DNA of 40,495 nt from the NCBI GenBank assembly GCA_007026445.1, contig VDMD01000177.1, positions 1 to 40,495 on the forward strand. Direction: 5' to 3'. Source of the DNA: Schizophyllum amplum. Taxonomy: Eukaryota > Basidiomycota > Agaricomycetes > Agaricales > Schizophyllaceae. This document shows, one piece after another, positions 1 to 10,449 of this stretch. The notes beneath the pieces were generated by a model. It was given only the letters and a program-made list of their open reading frames with translations. It did no database searches and was not told the DNA's origin. Both the position numbers and the translations under genes were made by a program. Numbering within the stretch: the stretch's first letter is position 1; every line of letters starts with the position of its first letter.

Positions 1-900
1 AGGGTGTTGGATCCAGGAAGACTTCGACCATCTGCGCATCCCGCTAGAATACATGTACATGTGGGCGGCAGCGTTTATCAGCATTATCTGCTACGCCTGC
101 GTGGCGGTCGTGCTAAGAGGTGGCTATGCTTCCATTGTGGCCTTTTTTGTGTCTCACCTAGTCCGAAGGTCATGATCTTGGCATGGCGAAAATCGCGAAC
201 GGCCATCGATTCAGCATGAGTACCATGGACCGAGGAAGCCAGCGGAAAGCGAAGAACCTCGCCATGCAGATGCTTTTGTGAGTTTTCCCTGTCTTCTGCA
301 TGGCTTCCGTTCGAGAGAAATTGATTGTCGTCTAGCTATCCTGTGATCTACTTCGTCACCGTCTTTCCCATTGCCGTAGTGCGCTGGATGGCCTTCTCAG
401 GCTACGACATCCCCTTCGAGCCACAGTTCGTATTTGCCTCTTATCAGAGCGAACTCAATTGACATCGAGAACCAGGCTTTCGCCGACACACTCTTCTCGC
501 TATCTGGGCTCTTCAATGTCCTCCTTTACGCCTGGACCCGGAGGTCTATCATCACCGGGAACAAGATGACGACAGTCAGCGGCTCGCGATCGGGCTCGAC
601 TTCGTATCATATGCACCCCACATCCCTGACGACAGACATGCGCTCGCCGACGACGGTGCATTTCAAGGATATGGCCTATGAGGGGGATATGGCCACGCCG
701 GCCGTCCCAGCAGATATCCTCGATTCCCGCGAAGCGATGCAAGTCAAGGTGACAGTGGTCTCATATCCAGATCATTATTGGGGAGACAGTGAGTGGCGCA
801 TCTTCCATCTACGTTTGAGTTTGATCTCTAAACTCCTGCTGTAGACCCTAGCATGAAGCAAGCCGAGATCGATTCGAAATGGCCTCAAGAGTCGCAGTAG
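1..900 (+). CDS. Seven-transmembrane receptor (fungal cAMP-receptor/Git3-like), 3' part
   Basis: The 5' end lies outside the window. Bases 1-2 are the AG of an intron acceptor and coding resumes at base 3 with CWI, the motif after the extracellular loop in this receptor class. A hydrophobic helix follows (MWAAAFISIICYACVAVV), then a cytoplasmic loop, AMQMLF, another helix (YPVIYFVTVFPIAVVRW) and a last helix with SLSGLFNVLLYAWTRR. Introns are seen at about 287-334 and 430-475. Another with donor GTGAGT near 790 joins the tail to NPSMKQAEID and a stop at 898-900. The exon border near 113-170 is unclear and may hold an indel. Over 40 aligned residues it shares about 55% identity with the receptor at 10450-12226, so the two are paralogues and not a recent duplication. 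In this family ligands are mostly unknown; signalling through heterotrimeric G proteins is the expected role. Confidence 0.72.
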
Positions 901-2995
901 GCGGAACGCTGGCCAGACGTCTCGCCAGCAGCGCGGCGTCACGAAGTAACTTATCATTAATGGGATGGCAAGAATTGACGTGCGTATCTACTGTACTTTG
1001 TACTCTCTCTTTGTGAATTGTAGGTCTTGGGGTTTTGGGTGCTCACGCATGTTCGTCTGCTACTTATGGCGGCGCCTTCAAGCGGATTGGACTCTACAAC
1101 AGCGCCTTTGGCTTAGTGGCTACACCCGCCCTGCTGTAATGGACTCGGATTGCCGTGGTTTGTACCTGACCTCTATTCGTTGACTGACCAACGCACCGAA
1201 GGATGACCAAGTAGCCGAGATGCCTCAGGACGACCGTTGACGATGGCTCATCGCGCCGCTTTGAGACGGCTCTATGGTCGACTTGGTGTGCCTGCAGCAG
1301 CGCCGCGCCGGGCGCCTGCGATATGTACCTCTCGTCCTCTCGGACCTTCCTCATATCACGAATCCGGTGCATGCTTCCGTATGCTGATGCCTCCACTGCA
1401 CAATACTTACACGCGCATCCTCGCACCATGGGCGCCTGATTGCCGAACCTTTGGTTTGGCTATTCACTGAGATGTGCAACTTGGTCCATTTCCTTTTTGA
1501 GCTTTCACGTGGTGCACAGCCACAAGAGTAGGGAAAGCTCTGGAGTGAAGGTGAACTTGGTCCATTTCCTTTTTGGGCGACGCTGCCACGTCAGTCTGTC
1601 GTGTCGCGTGACACCGACATGGGACACCACAGGGACGCACATCCGTGAGTACACGGTCTGCAGCTGCAGGCGCGCTTCCCAACCCTTGTTCTCCGCCTTT
1701 GCTGTGAGCTTCTGATGAGATGAGACCTTCCTCCCTCCGGGTGAGGAAATTGTTTTCAGCGCAGAGGTCGCGGCAAGGATGGCTGCCATGAACGTCGGCC
1801 TCGGCCCTCGGGAGACTTGGCCGGACGCGGCTGGCGAGATGAGATATCTTGACGATGGCTCTCAGTTTGCATGTGTAATGTTTCTCCATACTTTTTGTGC
1901 TACTTAGTAACTACCGTGCATCACCTACGCAGCATGCATCGCGCACGCTGAATGAGCGAGACAAGAAAGGAAAGGTGTATAATATAAGCGCATGTAGGCA
2001 TGTTATATTACAATGTAGAACAAGGAGAGGTCCTCACAGATTTGAGCCGCTCGCTGCTTGTGTAGGAAAGGGGGGGTGCAAGGAAGGTCTTCACGATCAG
2101 CAAACGCGTCGGGCAGCCGTGGCTGTGATACGCGGTGCATACACACTGGGTGGAGCAATCGAGCAGAGGCAGTAGTCACCTAGTGTGCCGCATCTGCGGG
2201 CCGGCAGCGCGCAGCTAAGCAATTGGCGTTGAGCGCCGCACAGCATGCTGCTGCATGCAGAGGCGAGAGCGGTGGCGCGCGAGCAGCTTCGCCGCTATGT
2301 GTTGTGATCGTGCGCCCTCCGTACTCGCGGAGACCGCAGCTGGCGATCGATGCTCTCATCAACTACTCTCATTGTGGGTATATACGGCGCGACGCACCTG
2401 TGGGGGTAGGGGGTGCTGGCATCGCGTATCTACCCCTGCTCTCACTGAATTTCGAAGCATATTCCAAGCATCAACCAAGTTCTCCACCGCGAAATTCCCG
2501 TGTTGTGAGCCTTCGAGCGGCTCGCTCTCGGTCGCGCCGCCTAGACATTTGGGGAGAAAGAATGTGAGGCGGGGCTTGATGGAAAGTATTGCAGACTGGA
2601 CGCGCGTCGCGATTGCTGGCGAGCGCATAGAGCGCGCGGCCGGCCGAGCTGACGCGACGGACGCGACATACATTCGCAACCTTCCCTCAAGATGACCCCT
2701 ATGCTCCAGTGTAAGACATGAGCATGAGGGCTAATGCAAATGCGCGAGCTGAATGTCGCACGTACCTGCAGTGCACCAGCGCGCTCGCAATCCTGCGGGT
2801 CATTCGCTCTGTTACTTATTCTTGCTGTGCTCGGGGGGTGTCCTCGTGAATATCAATCTTGTTATCTGCAGTGCACAAGGTCGAAAGGGGAAGATACAGG
2901 ACAAGAGGCGCCTTTCGCGGAGCCACGATAATGGTGGTTCATAGCAGGTTCATGTAAGAGACGTCAACGCGTCACGGACGCGTCAACGGCGAACA
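901..2995. other. Gene-free stretch
   Basis: I see no supported gene. The open frames here (up to about 145 codons) overlap on both strands, lack recognisable domains and have no convincing intron-joined extension. The only structure I can point to is the short direct repeat at 1478-1575. This is the start of a 9.5-kb stretch without recognisable genes between the two receptor paralogues. Confidence 0.6.
1478..1575. repeat. 22-bp exact direct repeat, 76 bp apart
   Basis: A 22-base sequence beginning AACTTGGTCCATTTCC occurs at 1478-1499 and again, base for base, at 1554-1575. The spacer contains an 8-bp inverted pair, GAGCTTTC and GAAAGCTC. Origin unknown; it could be the trace of a local duplication or an excised element. 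Confidence 0.7.
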
Positions 2996-3480
2996 TCGGC
3001 CCGGATCGCCGCCAGCGCCTCGACGGAGGACCCCGGGCAATGCGCTAAGAGGTCCGATCCAAAAAGTCGGTTTTTTGGGCATTTTCGTCGCACGGATTTT
3101 TGCCACTTTGGGGGTCTTTCAGTCGCATTGAGATCGGAGACGCAGTTTCCAGCCAAATTCCGTCGCACTATGGATCGAACATGGCCAGCGACGGGTCACC
3201 CCAAGCCCTGAACCATTGCCTCGGAGGGGTTGCGCGTACCCATTTGTTGGTTGGGCTCAGCAAAAGGCTTCCGGGACCCTCGACGACCGTCGCATTATGG
3301 ATCGAACCTGGCTCTCGACGCCCTCACGCGGCGCACGTTGGATCAGACCTTCGGCACGCAAACTGACCTATCCGGCGCATTGGGATCGGGCCTCGGCGGT
3401 TTTTGGGGGTCCAATTCGGCGCACAAGGATCGAACATATAGGCGTATTGCCCGGGGTCCTCTCGACGGTCGAGCGCTCTT
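2996..3480. repeat. Degenerate tandem repeat, unit 42-46 bp
   Basis: A core reading roughly G(T/G)CGCA, a few bases, then GGATCGAAC recurs with regular spacing. GATC-bearing cores lie near 3000, 3131, 3173, 3299, 3341, 3383 and 3429; 3131-3173, 3299-3341 and 3341-3383 are each 42 bp apart and 3173-3299 is three times 42. Best copies are 3162-3187 and 3289-3313. Units around 3065-3100 and 3398-3430 also share a CGGTTTTT-GGG segment. The array ends about 20 bp before the TIR-bounded element. It is a decayed minisatellite with no coding function that I can see. Confidence 0.6.
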
Positions 3481-3532
3481 GACGTTGACTCTGCGTTGAC
3501 TTAGAGTCTGGACAGTCACAATCAACGCTCAG

Positions 3533-4697
3533 CCCCAGTGAGGAGTTCGGCTACCTGAGGCAATCCCACGCTATCCATACCTATCCCGCGAGCACGGATT
3601 GGTAGTAATAGTCTGTAGTTGACTGGACATCAGAAAAACATTGCCAGAATTTACTGAAACCAACTGCTCGCACTTGGATTGGATGCAATAGCATGTAATT
3701 GCATGGGCTACTGCTACGACTATCCAGAACTATGTGCATGTACTCGAAGCAAGGCCAGTCTACTCGTAGCTATCCCCGGGCCCTCCTCCTGCTTGCTCCC
3801 CGCGTTCTCGCGCATGCCTGTAGTTCATTGCGTCATCGTGCGACTGGCATTCTGGAGCTCGAAGCCCTCGCCCCGCCGCTAAGTCATATCACTGCAGAGG
3901 GAAGCGCATGAGCATCCTCACTACGATGAAGAACGTTGAGGTACACACCTTCCGTCGCTGGTTGGCGACGGCTGCTCGCAAGCACCTGGCTGGGGAGAGG
4001 ACTTCCGCTCAAGGGCGATCGCCCACGACCTGGGTATATGCGCTCCTATCGGACTCCTAAGAGCTTTGGCAAACTGTAGTTCATTGTCAGCATTGGTGAC
4101 CAAGTGCCGACGTAGCACACGCACCTCATAGTTCTCAGACCGCTCCTACGGTCCATGCGCGGTTTCCCGGACTGTCGTCTCGCAGTGATGCTTCTTGGCG
4201 ATCGAGCGTCGCGCGCGCATATGAACCTGCATCGTCAGTCGCCTGCTCTCGACCTTCATGTATGCTGCAGAGTTGACGCCGGAAGCGTAGCGGAGCAAGA
4301 GGGTACAGGCGAGGCGATAGCGACGGCGACGGCGACAACGTACATGGCGGGAAGAGGCAAGAGGCAAGCAGGAGGCGGAGAGGGTCGCGTCGTCTTGAAT
4401 GGCGTCGCGATCGGGGTGGTGGCATGACGCACGGGCCAGGCCGGGCAAATGTAGCGGTCGACGAGAAGGCAAAGCAGATCGAGGCAGACCAAGAACCAAC
4501 AAGAACGAACGAAAGGACGGCTTGACGATCGGATCCGACGAGACGACATTGACATCAGTGATCGAACGAACGAACGGCGAATCCCAAGCGAATTCGACAA
4601 TCGAAATCCGTTCAGAATTGAATCACATAGGTCGCCATAGATTCACATTGCATGCGGTAGACAGCGGTTGTCCTCAGTATCGGACTCCTCACTGGGG
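3533..4697. mobile_element. Nested 1165-bp terminal-inverted-repeat element with 5-bp target duplication
   Basis: The ends are perfect 14-bp inverted repeats, CCCCAGTGAGGAGT at 3533-3546 and its complement at 4684-4697. Similarity continues imperfectly inward to about base 26. The element is flanked by CTCAG on both sides (3528-3532 and 4698-4702). The uninterrupted site is present in the related repeat arm near 8250-8275 on the other strand, where CAACGCTCAGCGTTGAG is continuous, so this is a real insertion. The interior codes for nothing recognisable. The superfamily is uncertain: the CAGTG in the ends recalls hAT, but a 5-bp duplication does not fit hAT's 8 bp. Confidence 0.8.
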
Positions 4698-4899
4698 CTC
4701 AGCGTTAAGCGTTGAGCAGGCGTTGACCGAGAAACTCCGGCGTTTCGGAGGCGAGATGTCGTGACGACCTCGGAGATCTCCGACATTTTGTTACGTTCGT
4801 TGAACTTGTGTGACACCGTTCCATGAGCCTTGTCTCAATCCGTATCTTGCGGCACCATTGGCCGGGGCCGTATTGAGATATCCCCTGTAGCTGCAGGGG

Positions 4900-4963
4900 G
4901 TCGTATTCCGATATTGCCCAGCTGTACTGAGTCAGTAATTGCTGAGCAATATTGAGATACGAC
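4900..4963. repeat. Imperfect hairpin in left arm of the 4.8-kb element
   Basis: Arms 4900-4922 and 4941-4963 pair at about 19 of 23 positions around an 18-base loop. The core is ATATTGCCCAGC paired with GCTGAGCAATAT. A smaller stem, CCCCTG with CAGGGG, lies just upstream (4882-4900). The block is homologous to the hairpin at 7937-7979 in reverse orientation. Confidence 0.7.
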
Positions 4964-4999
4964 CCGGGGTATTTGTAACCTCAGGCTCTTTGAATTATA

Positions 5000-7930
5000 T
5001 ATGTTACTATTCACTATAAATGGTCAATAAAGTGGTATTTTGTGGGTATTATACATACAAATGAGGCGTAAAATGCTACGCCCTACATACGGCCCGCCGC
5101 CTGCTCACCGCCCGCGCTGTCCCCACTACCGTTTCAGCTCCCAGATATGGCCGCGTCGCCTCCGCCGCTGCCGGCACCACCTGCGCTTCCCGCCGCCTCC
5201 CGCCGCCGCGCGCGCCAGCGCGTTCCATCGCCGCCCTCGCTCCCCGCGACCCCCACTTCCTGCCGCTGCCCGCGTCGGGCGTCCCTTGCTCCTGGCGCGT
5301 CAAACATGCGCGCAGTGGCTCTCGCGCCTCCCGCGCGCCTATCGACACAGCGCACAGCCGCGTGACCGTGTTATGCGACTACACACTGGCCACGATAGTA
5401 CGGTGGGCACCACGGACACGCCTCTGGAATGAGCTCGCGGCAAGCTCGCGCCTCCGCTGTGAAAGCACATCGAAGGCCCCATGCAATGCATTGGCTATGG
5501 CGGGAGCGCGGGCACCGCGCAGGGGGGCTCGCGAGTACAGCGACAACGCAAATGTTCCGCGCGCGCATCCGATCGTCTCGTGCTCATTGGCCTCGATGCT
5601 GCCACAGCCGAGGGGAGGGAGAAGAGGTGAGGCGGGAGAGGCCGGGGGGGGGGGGGGGGGGGGGCATGCGAGGGGGGAGAGGGGTGGTCAGGGATTGGGT
5701 GCGCGGGGGATGAGAGCGCGCTTGCGTTCGGGTACGCTCCACTGGCACGGTCGACACCGGCCATGGATATCTGACTTCGCTGTATGGTTATGTATCAGTC
5801 AGAACAATGCTCAGTTGGCATTCGTGTTCACGCACCGTCCACCGGATGAGCCGCCCCCGCGCTTCATTGAGGAGGTATGTGCGAGGGAACGCATGCCAGC
5901 CGATCGTGCGCATTTGTCGATGCCGTGCAGGGGAGGTGTATTGGGTAGCGGGAATCTTGGGCTCTGAGAGCGTTGGTAGCTCGAAGGGGGTTGTCGATAG
6001 GTGATGAACGCCGCCGGGGGATGGTTCAGGATGTTGAGTAGACAACGAACATGCTCGAATTTCCGTCAGCTAGCTTACAACTGCGACAAGCAGAACACGC
6101 ACCCTTGGTTCCACAGCACACGCATTGGCCCTTTGGGGTGGATCTGAGCCGCCAAGGGCGACCATGGCGGTCGCCGACAATTGCAACGACGAGGGAGAAA
6201 GCAAGAGACGGCGGTGACGTCACGTCACCGATGCCGCTTGTGGCGCGCGCTCGCTGCGCAATCGGCGACGTTTAGCGTCCGACCGACGTGCCGGCAAGGC
6301 TCGGTAAGATGCTGGAATACTTCTAGTGTATATGCGAACTGACTAGCACATCGATTGCAACGCCCCCCGCGCCACGACCTACTTGCCGCGATACCGGGCC
6401 ATGCGCAATACACCGCGTCTCAAGCCTTTTTGGTCATTGCGTATTGTTTACGAGATCCCGAGCATCTATTTCGCCTGTAGTATGTAGTATGACTATGTAA
6501 TGGCACGATAAAACTTTGACTGTTCTTCCTAGATATGTATGGAGACCTCGAAATGCACAACGACTCTTCAAGTTGAACTCAATATGAGCATTGTCCGTCG
6601 ACATGCTCAACGTCAATTCCGAACCGAAATCAATGATCGATCCGGGTTGAAGGGCATATACCTCAACAGATACAGCCATATTCACAAGTCCGAATGGTCC
6701 GCGGCATTGTGTTTGCTTGCTTCGACCCACGGGCGTCGCCGAGAACGACGACGAGCGCTCGTCGGAGGTCGGTCCGACCTTCCGCACGTCGGCGCCAACG
6801 TCGATTGAGCAGCAATCACAACGTGTAGCCACACAGATACTAACGGCATAGCTCATATACAGCTACAGTGCAGTATGGTAGATTGCGGAACAGACAGGGC
6901 CAGAAGAAAGAGAGAAATACAGTACAAGATTCAGCACCCTGCAGGAGCACGCTGAGGTCGCGTACCCAGCGCGCGTGCACCATAGAGCTCAGCAAGCAAA
7001 TCTATACCTCTACTAAGCATCAATCTCTTGGCACTTCTTGCCTGCTGCTACTAGCTGAGCAGATCTCATGTTGTCAGGCCTTATAGCAATCAGGCTATTT
7101 GCACCGTTGTTTCTTATTAAATTTACTCGATATATTATGTAGAGGTACACTATAGGGTATAGTAGAGATATATTGTAGTAGCGCCGCCGTTGGCAGTCGC
7201 ATACGACAGCGGCGCCGCGCGCGCTACGGACGAAGTCGAACATTGATCACGCCTAATCACGTGATCGTGTTGATTCGTCGCGTGCGCCTCCGTCTGCGAT
7301 GTCGCCGTGTCGCCTGCGACGCGGACGGGTCATCTCGGGGGTGGAGGGGATGGTCGATGGGGCGGCATGGAGGTGGGCAGTGAAGGAAATGAGATGTTGA
7401 CGGGGCCAGTCGTGAGCGCGATAGCCGGCGACCGTCAACGGTGGTGAAATTTTCGTCGAGGTGTACGAGTATTTGCTCGTCGTTGTCGTGACGTTGAGGG
7501 TCGGGGTGAGATGCGGGAGTCCAGCGTGATGGCGATGAGCGATGAGATGGTAAGGGGGAGGGTCGATGCAGGCGATGTCGATAGCGGCGCGGGACAGGAG
7601 TGGTGATCGGCGGTACGTCGGAAGCAGTGCGCGTGCCCAAGGGAGGGACAGCACAGCACTTCGGGCGCGCGTTTGCGGGGCGACGAGGGGGCGGAAGGGG
7701 GGGGGGGGAGGGGGCTGTACGGGCGGCGGGGCGCTGGCGGGGCGTGGGCGGCGGGGCCGGCGGCGGTACCAGCCGAGCGCGTGGCTGCCCGCACGTGTCG
7801 CGGTGGGCGGGGAATTGCCGATGGCCCGATGCGGGTGGCGCGCGACCAACAGCCAATAATTAACCTAGGTATACGTAGGCACGAATTCAGATAAATATCC
7901 AGCTGTATTACTGAAAACGGAAATTGGCCA
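5000..7930. other. Interior of the inverted-repeat element: no supported gene
   Basis: Several open frames exist (for example 5362-5967 on + and 7253-7849 on -). They are rich in Arg, Pro, Ala and Gly, overlap in several frames at once, and show no domain. This is what GC-rich non-coding DNA gives. Two G-rich tracts stand out on the + strand, at 5644-5664 and 7697-7708. Confidence 0.55.
5644..5664 (+). repeat. G21 homopolymer tract
   Basis: Twenty-one consecutive G residues on the + strand, in a wider purine-rich, G-rich segment (about 5610-5710). Such tracts can form G-quadruplexes. The exact length is likely to be unreliable in the assembly. Confidence 0.8.
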
Positions 7931-7936
7931 CAATGA

Positions 7937-7979
7937 GATACCACCCAGCAGTACAGGCACTGTACTGCTGGGTGGTATC
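7937..7979. repeat. Perfect 18-bp palindrome with 7-bp loop
   Basis: GATACCACCCAGCAGTAC at 7937-7954 is repeated exactly as its reverse complement at 7962-7979, with AGGCACT between. It is the right-arm counterpart of the hairpin at 4900-4963, read in the other direction. Confidence 0.9.
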
Positions 7980-8299
7980 GGAATACGACCCCCTGCTAGT
8001 ACTGGTCGTATCTAGATAATGGTAGGGACGGTCCTCCTTGCGGTTCTCTCTGCTTAATTTTTGGTTATACATTTATACTCATGCCAGTGGCAAATGACTG
8101 GGGGTTTGGGGGCGAAAACCGTTGAGAACACGCAGTACGCACTCGAATGTCCGGATGCACGTGAGCGCGGAATCCTCCGGACGCCACCTGCGTCTGTCAC
8201 GACCTTACGCATCGGTCACTTCCGAAGCGCCGGAGTTTCTCGGTCAGCGTCTGCTCAACGCTCAACGCTGAGCGTTGACTGTGACTGTCCAGACTCTTA

Positions 8300-10449
8300 A
8301 CCATTGACGGACTCGCCGCGACGACGGCATGCACATCCCCCACGTCCCTTGCCTCCAGCATCTAAGACGCTATGGCAATTGTTCATCCGAGACACGTTCC
8401 CTCACCGCCTTCCGAGTCCTCATCGTCTCAACAACGAACGTCAACGCCCCCGGCCTCCCTCACTCTGCACCACAGTCGCAGAAATTAGCGGAACCTCGGC
8501 CCTCCTTGCGATCGCGCTCTCAAACGTGTTGCTGACGACATACACCAGTGCGTGTCGCATCGATGGTTGCATAGCACCAACGAGACGCGAAGAGCGCGCG
8601 CCTAAGTTCGCACGACTCGGACTATGTACGGGTACGTCGAGGACGTTACAACTGGCTAGATCGCGCTCACCTTTCGGACGAGTAGGTCGCCGCCGCGGCA
8701 GGCACAATACCGGCCAGCGGGCGAGAGATGCGACAGCCAGCGCACGCTGCACGCCAAAGCGTCCGTGGTGGCTGCCTGTGTGATGGGGTCCGGGGAAGCC
8801 AGGGAGACCGGGTCAGCGAGTCGGGCGAGCGCGAGAGAACAGGTGAGGGCGAGGGGGCGCAGACGGCGCATGCCCGCATCCGGCCGCCTCGTTCCGTCCC
8901 TCATCCTCGCGCCTGCTCGCTCTCGCGCCTCCCGCTCGTACGCCACCACATGTCACTACGAACCCCACGATTCAAATCACCCACCCTTTGGCGTTCCCCC
9001 AAGCCCGACAACCTCCCTAAGCACAGCTGAGGCAACCGATGATCAGGCGATATTGTACGTCGCTCGCGTGCCGCGCTTTCAGCCGCCCCTCGCGCGGACT
9101 ACCTCCCGTGTTGACTTCTGATGCACAGTAGCGCGCCGTAAACCTACACGGGCGCTCAGAGCGCGACATCCGTCTCTCGCCCTTCCTGTATGACGCCCAT
9201 CATGCTGCCTCAGAACACAGCTATCTACAATCACCGACGGTCTGTGTGTGAGGTCATTGTGCAACCCGTCCGACCTTCCCTCACGCGCACAGCGAGGAGG
9301 AATGCCATTGGAAGACCCCCGGCCGCCCTGCGGGAAGATTTAGGTACGTGGTCATCTTAACCTCGTACCGTCGTACGTTCAATCTTCCTGCGCGCTTCAC
9401 GCCGGGAGCGGACCACCCAAGGTCTCAATCGCATCGGGACTCCCGTGTTGCCTTGGGCGTGCGTAGCGCGCCTAACCATACGTTGTCACCTGCCTTCACA
9501 TGGTGTTCATTCGCCCGTGCGCTTACCGTGTCACAGGGAAGTCATCACTGGCGTGTACGCCAATCGCCCGCAAGGGCGACAATGCCCAACGCTATGAAGA
9601 TTCCCAAAGGGCCGGAAAGTGTCCCACTAGCCTCAATTGCGTTGACGACGCCACTACTCTCATGGGCATTGCCGCCAGCCGACGGCCCCGCCACATTCAT
9701 CCGGGTCGTGCAGCTCGAGAGGGTGATGCACCGATGCACCACGATTAAGGTTTTACGAGACGTGTAGACAGTATACAGCCGTGCCCGGCACTGCCTTCGT
9801 GCCCTCTAGCGATGCAGTTGACGTGATTGCCGTTCAGATGTATGTTCTTATTCTCCCTGAGCCTCACGTGCTGACTATCATCACAGTTGTTCTCGAGCGC
9901 GCCCGTTCTTTGAACGCTCGCTGACGACTTGTACCGTCACCCTCGCTAGCTACACTGTATCACCAGTAGTTAGCAAATAAAATGTCGAACCTCTATCGAT
10001 GATAAAGTGATGAACAAATCTGCCAATACCCTGACTGCCTGTTACTTATGCGGTCAAGACCTCTGCATAGGCCCTTCCACCTGCTCCCTGTCTCACGTAC
10101 CAAGTCATGGAAATCTCTGATTTACGGGGTACCGTGGCCTCGCTAAAAAGGTTCGGCTCACGCCGCTTGCGGCCATTCCCCCCACTCATAAGTAGTCCGA
10201 CGCCGATCCGGGGTCGCAGATTCGACGCCACCACCGACGGACTACCACACGCTCATGCATCAAGCGCTGTCAAGCACCAAGTTTGGCCACATTTGTCCTC
10301 CTCGTCCGACCCGTGGCGTTTCAGCGCGTACCGGCGACGGCGGACTGCGATGTCGCCTCCAGTGCGCGCCCCGGCGTCGACGTTGATAAAGAGCGCCCTC
10401 CCCTTTGGCTCGTCGTTTATGCCAGTCCGTCCTTCGTCTCGCCTTCGTT
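8300..10449. other. Gene-free stretch upstream of the second receptor
   Basis: No frame here has a recognisable domain. The longest (8304-8783 and 9348-9767, +) are Arg/Pro/Ser-rich or lack support, and each has an opposite-strand rival of similar length. The last few hundred bases presumably include the promoter of the receptor gene, but I see no clear TATA box or other site. Confidence 0.5.

Larger units (their letters stand above)
3504..8296. mobile_element. Inverted-repeat-bounded element flanked by TTA, without a visible transposase
   Basis: The left end reads GAGTCTGGACAGTCACA from 3504 and the right end is its reverse complement, ending at 8296. Both are flanked by TTA (3501-3503 and 8297-8299), which would fit a 3-bp TWA target duplication as in PIF/Harbinger elements. 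Once the nested insertion at 3533-4697 is removed, the inverted homology runs about 100 bp, through CCGAGAAACTCCGGCG. After a divergent part it returns at a GTCGTATTCCGATA hairpin block (4890-4965 and 7935-8000). The interior (about 5000-7930) has long GC-rich frames but no recognisable transposase, so the element would be non-autonomous. The alternative is two separate, opposite insertions of one repeat family. Confidence 0.5.

Noticed and set aside
4870..4990. Helitron 3' end (hairpin near an element border)
   Set aside because: No CTRR follows the hairpin at the required distance, no TC 5' end is apparent, and the ends found elsewhere are inverted repeats.
5362..5967. 201-codon plus-strand frame inside the inverted-repeat element
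   Set aside because: It runs through the G21 tract as poly-Gly, has no recognisable motif, and its length depends on the homopolymer count.
7253..7944. Three overlapping minus-strand frames of 169-199 codons
   Set aside because: All are Arg/Pro/Ala-rich and overlap each other in different frames, which GC-rich non-coding DNA produces; no transposase or other motif is present.
9348..9767. 139-codon frame and its antisense 65-codon frame with a hydrophobic stretch
   Set aside because: Neither has a homologue I recognise or flanking exons; a single hydrophobic stretch is not enough.
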